Shown: positions 34,901 to 46,900 of the stretch, in pieces
How the letters are laid out: each line of letters starts with the position of its first letter
How positions within the stretch are numbered: position 1 is the stretch's first letter
Origin: Leucaena leucocephala
Lineage: Eukaryota > Streptophyta > Magnoliopsida > Fabales > Fabaceae
Length of the DNA stretch: 64,000 nt
Direction: 5' to 3'
Assembly: GCA_037074615.1 (NCBI GenBank)
Contig: CM073532.1
Coordinates: forward strand, 10,485,501 to 10,549,500
Translations under genes and position numbers: made by a program
Notes under the pieces: model-generated
What the model was told of the DNA's origin: nothing
Seen by the model: the letters and a program-made list of their open reading frames with translations, nothing else
Database searches by the model: none

Positions 34901-37900
34901 GTGGTTGCTCCATGTACACTTCTTCAAGAAGATCACCATTTAAGAAGGCATTTTTTATATACAATTGAGAGAGATTCTAACCATAAGTAGCGGCCAGAGA
35001 GATGAAGAGATGAACAGAGAGCTTGGCCATGGAGGAAAAAGACTCAGAGTAGTTAACACTATACTTCTGAGCATAGCCTTTAGTTTTAGGGGTCAACACC
35101 CATTTACACCCAATGGATTTCTTTCCTGCCGGTAAATCCATTAAGGTCCACGTGCCAGCACGATCGAGGACCGCCATCTCCTCCATGTATGCCAACCCGG
35201 GTGGGATAAGGCCTCAAGAAGGGATTGAGATACAGAAATAGTGTCTAAAGAAGCAACAAAGGCACGCGAAGCAGAGGAGAGGTGGTTATAGGAAACAAAA
35301 GAAGAAATATGATAGGCACAAGTACGTTTACCTTTGCTAAGAGCAATGGGCAAATTAAGTGAGGGATCTAGATTTGGAACAGGAGGTGTCTCAGAGTCAA
35401 GGAACGGGTCAAGCTCAGGGTGAGTAATGCTCTCTGCAGGATCTGATGACGAAGTAGACAATGGCGGAGCAGAATCTGGCGCAATGGCAGTATTGGTTTC
35501 CTTCAAACGTCCGATATAAACCTGAGATAAAGGTAGTTGACCAGGTGCCAATGATGGTGAGGGAATGACAGAATACACTAGAAAATGATTCTCCTCAGCA
35601 GGTGGAGATAGAGGAGCAGAAGTGTTAGAAACATAATATGCAACAGATTCCTGAAAAGTAGCATCAGCAGAAACTAGATAATGATTAAGAGTAGGAGAGA
35701 AATACTGATAACCCTCCTGAACACAAGAGTAGCTAAGAAAGACACACTTGAGGGACTTAGGATCTAATTTAGAGACAATGGGATGCACATCCCGAACAAA
35801 ATACACACAGTCAAAAATCTTAGGAGCAATGGGAAACAAAGATTTGGAAGGAAAGAGAGTGGTGTAGGGAATGTGACCATCAAGAATAGAGGAGGGCATG
35901 CAATTAATGAGAAAGCAAACAGTAGAGACCGCATCTACCCAAAAGGTTTTTGGAACCTGCATATGAAATAAAAGTGCACAAGCTACTTCTAATGAGTGAT
36001 GATTTTTTCTTTCGGCAACACCATTTTGAGCTAGTGTATCTACACAAGAAGATTGATGGATAATTCTATTTTGAAGCATGAAAGAACGAAATGATTCAGA
36101 AAAATATTCTTTAGTATTATCATTATTCAAGGTATGGATAGAAGTATTGAATTAATTTTTAATTTCGGCAGTAAAGGTACAAAATTGAGATAACAACTTA
36201 GAACGATTTTTTATTAAATATAACCAAGTAGTACGGGAATAATCATCAACAAATGTAACAAAATACTTGAAACCAGCTTTAGACTCAACTGGACCCCAAA
36301 CATCAGAGTGTACTAACTCAAAAGGAGACGAAGCCCCGTTTATTGACTCGAGATCCTAAAGGAAGACGATGATGTTTAGCAAATTGACATGACGACAAAT
36401 GCTGAAACCGAGGATAAACTTTTTTTAAAACGATAAAGATAAATGACCCAAACGACAATGTACTTCAAAAAGAGTGATGAAACATCCTCCCTTAGACCCC
36501 TCAGAGTACACTTGCGGAAGTGATATTGACTCGATTATATCTTAACTTAAGCCCAGAAATTAAAATTTTTCTCTTCAATTCCTTATTTTGAACCTTTACT
36601 TTGAGAACTGATTTATCTCATTCTACACATCCAAATGAGGCTTATTACCTATCCACGTAAAGCCCCAGATGTGTACTTTCGTGGCCAAATTCTTTCGTTT
36701 ACTAGATCAAACTGAGGTCGGAACACTGCTACCTCAGGACCTGCGAATTTCTCTCTTAATTTCTTAACTTTTCAATTATTCTCATAATTACTTTTTTTAT
36801 GATGACCCATTATTCTAACTACTTATACACAAGCTGAACATGCCAAACAATATTTATTATTAAATAATAAATTGTTATACAACAGGACATGAACAAAATC
36901 CTCATATCTCTATTACATCTTTCCTGCCAGAAATCCGGCAGTATAACTACTATACTTCATCTTTAAAAATAACTAAATTGTACTGATTCGATAATTCCCG
37001 TGAGAACTACCATTCTACGTAAGTACCCAGGAAAGACTGGATGAACCGGCTAGGTCCACTCACTTCCAGACTCCTTAGAAAGTATTTACGTACACAGTAC
37101 GTATCATCTCCTTTCTTCATTACTGACATTCTGTCATAATTTTGGCAGCATAACGGCGTCTTTTAACATTCTTAAAATTCACTTTGACATAAACTCCTTG
37201 TAATGGGTTATTCATAGGGGATGAGATTCGGGGGAATCTCAGTAGTAACAACCATAACAATATATGTAATGCAGTGTGATAGTGCTTGCTTGTGATTGTG
37301 TACAGATAAGTATGTTGCGTGCTTCCATACTTCATAATTACATATGATCATAGCATCATGTAATGGAGCTTCAGACATAACATATAAGACAACAATCCAA
37401 CCAAATAATAGCACATCAAATCACAAAGCCATTACATAAAAGTTAAGATTAGTTACTACCTTACTAGCTTAGCAGAACTCTACTATCTCTATACTGCTTC
37501 TGGCTCCGCCAGAACTTCCTTCTTTCTTTCTCTTCCTCTCTCTTCTTTTCTCTTCTTTGCCTTGCTTGGCCGTGAATGGAAAGGCAAGGGGGGTATTTAT
37601 ACTTGAGGCAAGGTGGAATGAATCGCCCAGATTGATTTACGATGAATGGCTCAGATCACTTGCTTCCTCAAGAAGCTTCGCTTGCATCATCGTGATAACA
37701 TCATCCTCCATAATGACTCAACAAAAGTGACATCATCATGGGACACCTCACATGCTAGGTGGCGCAATGGTGGGGCTCTTGAGATACCTCACCAGCTGAC
37801 TCAGCGTTTTCAGAGAATTCCAGAGTCTTGCCCCGGAATAAACGGCTGAGATTGTGCCACGTGTCTTTAACTTTTCCTTCTCCCTCTAGATTAGTGCCAT

Positions 37901-40900
37901 GTGGCGTCTTGATGGCACCTTGCACGCCATCCCATGGCTACCAGATAAGTCCAGAACTTTATCTGATCAATTCCCCGGTTATCACTTCGACCGGGTAACT
38001 CCACTTTATGAAAACAGCACAAAATAGTATTTTAATGCCACTTTAACCCACATATTCCTTGGGCTACGTTTTTGGACTCTGGGAATACTATCTTGGGTCT
38101 CTGATCCATTCTAAGTACTTTGATGGCTCAATTCCCAAGAACCATCCCTTGGTAAATTACCAAAATGCCCTTGGTTCCTCTTTATTTACTTTAATGAATC
38201 TAGGGACATTATTGCCTTTTCATATCTTACCAGAGTATTCTCTGACCCTAGTCAACTATCCAGATAACCTTTCTTGACTGACTAACCTTAGTCAAATGAC
38301 CAAAATACCCGTTACTCATTCTTCAGCTATTTTACAACATAAGGGCATTTTCGTCATTTTACACCTTTTTTCGGACACCGGCCCCTTTTACCACTGAATT
38401 GATATCATGGGCCTGGGCCAACCTTGTTGTCACTATGGGCATCTGCGTTATGTCATCTGGGCTCATTTAGTCCCAGTTTATTTACTTCTAAATCTCCCTA
38501 TCGGATCTCAGGAGCTCACAAACTCCCGTCTAAATTCACTAAAAAGTGAATAACTTCTTCTACAGAACTCCTTTCGGGATTTTGTCAGTTCCCTGACCTC
38601 CGTCTTCACAGGACGCACATTCCTGTAACTTTTCACTCATATTTGAGGTCCAGGAGATCTGATAAAAATTTCAGATAACTTTTAGACTATCAGATAAATT
38701 TCAGCTATCTGGAACTCTGATAAAATTCCTGTATTAAGCCAGATTAACTAGCATCATTTTCTCTATCTACTGATGAAATTTGGGACTGAAATGCTTCCGG
38801 CCAGTTCTAAGCCACTTTCGGCTGAACTTTCCATAATTACCATTTTGCCTTTGGAAACTTTTCTTCTTTTCAATTAAGTCCCTAACTTTTCATAATTCTT
38901 ACATACTCATAGAAACCTTATATGCATATTTCACAGTTCAGTGAAATGATCAGCATAATTTTTTCTATTTTATGGTAAAATATGGTACTCATCGGCTACC
39001 AGCCCGATCTTTCCCATAATTACGATTATGCCCCTGTATTCTCTTTCTGACATCTTTATTTATCTTCTTATCGTTTATCTTAAGTTCTCGAAATTCTCTT
39101 TTAACAACTCATTCCCTGAACTCTTCGGGAGTCATTGTTAATTGAAAGGCTCGACAACCTGCTAATATCAGTTTATCCTACTCAGGAGCCAGCCCATATT
39201 TAGCTACCTGCAGAATTCCTAGGCTTAAGACTTAGGATATTCCTTACATTCCTCTTTTTGAACCTAGGTGATCTGTCCCTATTTTGTAGGTCAAAGATTT
39301 AACTCATCTTTAAATCCTGAGGGACTTAGCTCATTCCTCGGATTCCTACAAAATATAGGTAAGTGATCTGCCCATATCAGATTACTATCCTGGGACTACG
39401 GGTTTAGCAGCCTGCCCATATCAGACTACCTCCCAGTTCTCCTAGACCCAAAAATCGGGATGTTACAAGTGACACCACCGGTATAAGCCATTGTACGAGA
39501 CCCCTGATCATCAAGGAAGTAATGACTGGCAGATTCGTAACCCCTACCAATAATCTTCTTCATCAAAGATCCTGTACTAAGCAATGGTCAGGAAAAAATG
39601 AGACCCAACAATTTAATTGACGGGTAAGTTTACTAGGGGCTAAAAGGTTAAATGCAAGGTTAGGGACATTGAGCATAGATTCCAAATGAATAGAAGAGGT
39701 AGGGTCAACAGTGCCAGAATTAAGAACACGAGAGTGGGAATCATCCGCAATGGTGATATTAGAAGAGTTGGCATAAGAATTATAAGTGGAGAAAAGATAT
39801 TGGTTACCTATCATGTGGTCAGTAGCACCAGAGTCTATAATTCATTTGGAGGAAGAAGAGACAAGGGCAGTAGCCTCATTACCTGTTACAATAGCAGCAC
39901 TCATAGGGGGATTGACAGATTTTAATTGAGCTTATTCAGCAGCAGAAATGGTAACCGTGTCATTAGCCGTGGTGGCCACATGTGCAAAGTTTTGTCGATT
40001 TTGTCTGACCTGTTTTGTGTCATTAGCATGTTTGTTTTGAAATTTGAGCCTACTAACGTCGGACAGAACACCGTCACGAGCAGAAAAACAACAACCAAAG
40101 ACAATCACAAACAGGTCAGACACAATTTGGAAACCGTCACGAACAGGTCGGAAAAATCAAGTTGACCCAAGCAAAGACAATCTGGACAGAACACGTCGGA
40201 AAAACCAGAGTGTCGACACTAGAAAACAGAGTGCCGACGAATCTGCTGACGGCGTGTGAGCGTCACGTGCAGCTCGGTTGATAGCGAAACTCCAGGGGGT
40301 TGGCTGATCGGAACCCCGCGCTCCTCCCTGGCCGGTGCGTGTCGTCATCAGAGGCTGGGAAACCAGAAACCAAATGCAGGAGGGTGAAGGCGCAGAATGA
40401 GTGACGGACACTAGGAAAAAAATAGAAATTAGGATTTCTAATTAACCTTCTCTAGTACCATATTCAAAGAGAAAATATGATGCAAAATACTTTCTACTTT
40501 ATTGATATTCTGAAGGGGTATATATATACACAATAGAGAATCCTAGATATCAATGAAATAATATCATATCTTATCCTATATACTAATTACAGGATATTTA
40601 TATATCTTATATCTCTATAAGTAGTATGGGCTATTCAATGGGATACTTAAATAGAATGGTTTTCCCACCTCAATTTCTAGAAAGAGGGGTTTTCCACCCT
40701 GCTTGAGTGCATATCATTTGGTAATAGAGCTGGTGGTTGGTCTCTCTAGAAAAGGCTGCCTATGGAAAGTTTTAATTAATGAAGGTCAAGACTCGAGTGA
40801 TATGTCACAAAGTGTAGCCAATAGATTGTTGGTTTTTACAAGGGAGGTCAATTGATAAGGACCAATGTAGCATGGGATGCCTAAATTACTTATTAAGTAG

Positions 40901-43900
40901 TATGGGTTAGGGTTACTCAATTGAATGCTTAAGTAGAGTTATTCTCTCACATAGCTTTTGAGGGAGGATTGTCCACCTTGCTTGGCTGCTTATTGTCTTC
41001 CCACTGACTTACAATGTTAAAATATGAAATGTGGTTCAATTATGAAGAAAATGCTATATAACTACTGAAATGAGCAGTTATTTTTTCGATTTAGCAGTGA
41101 TTATGGTGAGGGTGGTGATGGCTGTAAATATACTTTTTAATTTTAACTATTTCATTGAACCAACTGAAGAGATGCTAGATGATAGGATTGGTTGAAGATT
41201 CAAGTTGATGGAAAAATTAAACTGGCTACTGCATGGAGTGCCTTTTTTAAATCTATAGTGATTAGATGTTCAGTAAGGTTAGAATCCATATTATGCCCAT
41301 TTTTAATTTAAAGCTTATACAACCACGTAATGTAAGTTAGGGCGAGTGTTAATTTCCAATATCTAATCAACTAGTCTTGCACAATCCCATATAGGTAGCC
41401 CTGGTTCCGGAACAGTATTTTATATAAGCAAATATGCAACACATGGAAAATGGAGATTTTTATGGTACAATGTTAAATGTATTTTATTTCAATACAGAGG
41501 AGCAGCGTCATAGTTGTAGTAATTATTATTAAAGTATAAGCTGACATAATTCTACCAAGTTCTACTGTGATTTCACATACAAGCTTATTTTTTGATGCAG
41601 GTGTCACTGTATTCCTTTGTGGGGTTGCTATTGCATTGCTCAGATCATTATGTCATGCTCCGACTTTGATGCTTGCAAACTTCATTGCTACTCCGATAGA
41701 GTTGAGGTGCTGTACATTCGAAACTATCGATTTGTACTTTTTTTATTGCAACGGTGATTTGTTTGTTTTCTCAGGTGTTTTATGCAAATATATGTTAAAC
41801 AACTTCTGTATGTCTTTATTATTATTTTTACTTAAGAGGAGTTTCTTATTTCTTAATTTCTCAAGGCAAATTGTTTATTGCTATTTGCATTTTTGGAACA
41901 CTTTGTGACACTTGTAAATGTTTATACAACGGACAATTATGCAGTGTTGTACAATATAATGGTATACATCATGCAAATAAAATAGTTTTGGCATAGGCGC
42001 ATCCTATTTCACTAGGGACTCCCTACACCCAAGTTCAACCCTAGCATTAAAACTCTTCAGGGAATAAGGGCCCATTTCCTTCAGCTTATTTTACGAAAAA
42101 GTCACTTTATTTTTGAGAAAATTTAAAGTATTTATTTAAGTTTCTAAAAAAAGTTATATTTTTATCACTAGACATGCTGATTCTAATACTTTCAGACACA
42201 GAACACGGTGTGAATAATTTTATTTCTGTGTATCTTCTTCTGCTGTACATGGTTACATATATACACAAAACTGAATCCCCTTCAAGGCGGGATTGTGGGA
42301 ACAGAATCAGAAATAATTAAAATACAATCAAGTCATAATCCCATCAATCTCTCTCAATTAATTCCCTACAATCTCTACATTAATTATAATCTTTTTCCTC
42401 TCAATGAATCCCACTAATTTCTCTTCTACACTCCCCCTCAAGTTGGAGCATAGATGTTTATCATGTCCAACTTGCCGATTAAATATTCGAATTTGTCTCT
42501 CGTTAATCCCTTCGTTAGTATATCTGCGGCTTGTTCCTTAGAAGGAATGTATTTGAGATCAATCGTCCCTTCGTCAATCTTTTCTCGTATGAAGTGTCTA
42601 TCTATCTCCACATGTTTTGTCCTGTCATGCTGAACTGGATTGTGAGACATGTTAATGGCTGCCATGTTGTCTGACTGTAGTCTGATAGGCAAATTCATTG
42701 ACATCTTCAGTTCTTCCAGTATTCTTTTAACCCATAGACTTTCGCAAATTCCAAGAGCTATAGCTCTAAATTCAGCTTCAGCACTGCTTCTGGCAACCAC
42801 ACTTTGTTTCTTACTCCTCCAAGTCGCCAAATTTCCCCAGACATAGGTAACGTATCCTGAAGTAGACTTTCGATCATCCTGGTCACCTGCCCAATCAGCA
42901 TCTGTCATCATTTCCACCTTTCGATTTTCTGATTTTTTAAACCAAAGCCCTAGCCCAGGAGACCCCTTCAGATATCTCAGAATCCGATAGACTTCATTTA
43001 GGTGCTTTTGTTTTGGGTTATGGGAATGTTGGCTTACTACACTGACAGCATAAGCTATGTCTGGTCGAGTGTGAGACAAATAGATCAATTTTCCCACCAT
43101 TCGCTGATATCTTCCCATATCCACGGCCTTTCCTAGATCCTCAGTATCAGTAATTTTGTCAGCCCGTATAGGGGTGTCACTTGGTCTGCAGCCGAGCATA
43201 CCAGTTTCTTTTAAGAGGTCGAGTATATATTTCTTCTGTGAGATGCTGATCCCTCGAGCAGATCTAGCTACTTCCATACCTAGAAAGTATTTCATTTCTC
43301 CTAGGTCTTTGACTTGAAATTCCACATTTAATGCCTTCTTGACTCTGTCAATCTCTGCTGGAATGTCTCCTGTGAGTACAATATCATCAACATAAACAAT
43401 CAATACCACTATTCCCTCATTCAGGTGTCGGAAGAATAAGGTGTGATCACTCTGCCCCTGTATATAGCCTTCATTCTTCAAGACTTTGGTAAACCTTTCA
43501 AACCATGCTCGAGGAGACTGCTTTAAGCCATACAGTGATTTCTTCAATCTGCATACTTGGTTTTCCTTCCTTCCGGGAAATCCTGGAGGCATTTTCATGT
43601 ATACTTCCTCTTTTAGTTCTCCATTCAGAAAAGCGTTCTTGACATCCATCTGATGTAGTGGCCAGTCTAAGTTTGCGGCAAGTGATAGCAATATTCTGAT
43701 GGTATTTAGCTTTGCCACTGGTGCAAATGTCTCAGTGTAGTCCATACCATAGACCTGGGTGAAGCCTTTTGCCACTAACCTTGCTTTGTACTTCTCAAGA
43801 CTTCCATCTGCACAATATTTTGGAGTGAATACCCACTTACATCCTACTGCCTTCTTGCCCTTTGGTAGGTCGACCACCTTCCATGTATCATTCCGTTCTA

Positions 43901-46900
43901 GGGCCTCCATTTCTTCCATTACCGCCTTTCTCCATTCACGACTATCAAGAGCTTCATATATGTTCTCTGGTATCTTGACCTGAGTAAGATGAGATATGAA
44001 CCCAAAGTGTTTGGGAGATAAGGCTTGATAAGAGACAAACTTCTCTATAGGGTGTCTAGTGCAGGCCCTTGGTTGCTTTCTTATTGCAATTGGGATGTCA
44101 AGATCATCTTCTTCTGCCTCATTGTTAGGACCTGTCTCTGGTTCAGACTCTTGGATTGTGTCAGTTGCTTGAGGTATATTACCTGTCGTGTCCTTGTTTC
44201 TGCGGGTATAGATTTGACCCCACCTGTTAGTGTCTCCCCCTGAACTAGACTTCTCGGCACACTCCCTAGGGTTCTGGTGTATTGATTCTTCAAGAGGGTG
44301 GATTTGACCAGGAGGTTCATATAGGATTTGAGGTTCACTCCAAGTCTCCCCCTGAACCGAGGACGATGTATAAAAGGGAATGGTTTCATGAAAAGTGACG
44401 TCACGAGTGATATAGAGACGTTGAGATACAGGATCAAAACATTTGTACCCTTTTTGGTTACTGGCAGGCCCTAAGTAGATACATTTGGTAGCTCGTGGGT
44501 CAAGTTTGTGTGTATGGTGTAGATGAACAAATGTAGTGCAACCAAAGATGCGGAGAGGTAAAGTATTTTCGAGGTACGGTAAACTAAAGTGTTGGTGAAG
44601 GACTTGGAGAGGAGTCTGGAAGGTCAGGGGCTTAGATGGCATCCGGTTGAGTAAGAAGGTGGCAGTTAGGATAGCATCATCCCAATGGTAAGTAGGTACA
44701 TGACTGCTAAAAAGAAGAGCCCGAGCAGTTTCAAGAATATGCCTATTTTTCCGCTCGGCAATTCCATTTTGTTGTGGACTATGAGGACAAGAGCTTTTAT
44801 GAATGATGCCTTTTTCCTTAAGAAAATTTGATAGTTGATGGTTAACATATTCGGTGCCATTATCAGTATGAAGGATTTTGATCTTGGAATCAAATTGTGT
44901 ATAGATCATGTTATAGAAGTCGATGAATGTTTGGTATACCGCGGTTTTTTCCTTTAAGAGGAAGACCCAACATACACGGGTGTGATCGTCAATGAGGGTC
45001 ATAAACCATTTTGAATGGGTACGATTTTTAACACGAGATGGACCCCATACGTCACTGTGGATAAGGGAAAAAGGTTTTGAGGGTTGATAAGGAACACTGG
45101 GAAAAGTAGTGCGATGGTGTTTTGCTAACTCACATGAATCACAATGGAAAACTGAGTTTTTATTTAAGCAAAGAGAAGGTAACATCTTACACATGTATTG
45201 AAAGTTGGGATGTCCTAATCTTTTATGCCATAATTCCATCTCACTAGTCCTAGGAAGAGACACTTGATTACAGAGAGGAGTTGTTGAATTTGGACAGTCA
45301 TCCAGGTAATAAAGTCCACCAAGTTCCTTAGCAACACCAATCGTCGTCCCCGTGAACAGATCCTGAAAAACACAGTGGGTAGCAAAGAAATCAGCGTGGC
45401 AATGTTCCTTTTGATTCAGTTGACTTACAGACAGCAAGTTACATTGTAATTTTGGAACATAAAGAACATCATGCAGCATAAGTATATCAGAAACTTTAAT
45501 AGTACCACTCCCTGCTACCAGAGAGTCTGAGGCATCAGCGATTTTTACTGTGAGTCGAGATGTGGCGGGAGTGTAGGTGGAAAATAAAGAAATATCATTA
45601 GTCATATGATCGGAAGCACCTGAATCAATTATCCAACAAGGGCCTGTGGTCTTACCTTTAATAGTGGTAAGAGCTGTAAAAAAGTTACCTTTGTGTACCA
45701 CGGTAGCCACAGGTTTACGGGACTGATTTTCTAGTGCATTTAGGCGCTCCAATATCATAGTTAATGGATCAGTTGCAGAAATGGGACCAACTGGGCCTGG
45801 AGCAGCGGAATGGAGCCCATGAGGAGTTGGGCCAACGTGGACTGATCCTGGAGCTGCAGAACAGAATGGGCCTGACGCTGAATTGGGCCTGTGAGTGGAG
45901 GATGCATTTGGACTTGCGCTGTATCCTGGGCTGCAGAGATCCATGTCGTCGGAACCAGAAGCGACCAAATGTCCTCGCGGCCGTCGGTGCTTTGCCTTCC
46001 AATCTGGCGGTTTTCCGTGGAGGTCCCAGCAGCGTTCCTTGGTATGGCCAACCTTTTTGCAGTGCTCGCATGTCGGGCGTTCTCTCCTGGAACCAGAATC
46101 TGGTGCGCGGACAGCCAGAGCTGAAGCTTCAGTCGCCGACGGAGGTGTTCCATGGTGAGGGAGCATTACTTGCCGACGGGTTTCTTCGTCACGCAGGAGC
46201 GAGAATGCTTCTGATACAGATGGGAGAGGGACGCGGCTGAGGAGACGGCCACGGGCATCATCATACGCCGAGTCGAGCCCAACAAGAAACTCAAATAGGC
46301 GTTCCTCTTCCATGGTCCGTTGATACTCGGCAGCGTCTTCACCGTTCTTCCATACTCGGCGTTGAAGCAGATCGATTTCTTGCCACAAAGCTGTCTTCTC
46401 AAGATAATAGACATTCAAAGGGCGAGTGTTCTGTTTCACGGTCCACAGGCGAGCCCGAAGGTCAAACAGCAGAGAAGCATTGGGGCGCTTTCCATATGCT
46501 TCTTTCACAGCGCACCAAATAGCCTTCGCAGAGGTTAGAAACATAAAGCTTCTTCGAACAGCTGGAACCATGGAATTCAGGAGCCATGCGGCGACAATGG
46601 CATTTTCTGATTTCCACCGTCGTCGGGAACTGTCATCATCGAAGAGCGGTTGATCGTGGTAGATTAAATCAAGTCGATCTCTACCGTCGAGGGCGAGGAG
46701 CATTGACTGGCTCCAATCTAGATAATTTTCGCCGGTGAGTCGTTCTGGTACAATGATAATAGCAGAGCCTTCAAAGCTGACTGTTTTCGCGGAAGCTGGA
46801 CGCAACTCCCTGTTGGACAAAGCCTGCTCTGATACCATATCACTAGACATGCTGATTCTAATACTTTCAGACACAGAACACGGTGTGAATAATTTTATTT

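Larger units (their letters stand above)
33562..40619 (-). mobile_element. Old Ty1/copia element (copia B) in intron 2 with TA...TA termini
   Basis: Small LTRs of 151 bp (33562-33712) and 159 bp (40461-40619), flanked by AGTAG (33557-33561 and 40620-40624). The LTRs begin TA and end TATA instead of TG...CA. Beside the 5' LTR the minus strand reads TGGTACTAGAGAAGG, a variant initiator-Met primer site. Beside the 3' LTR it reads CTTGAGGGAGAG, a polypurine tract. The internal region is heavily decayed, with little gag left, and is split by a 2,990-bp solo LTR. Without that insertion the element would be about 4.06 kb. Confidence 0.85.
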
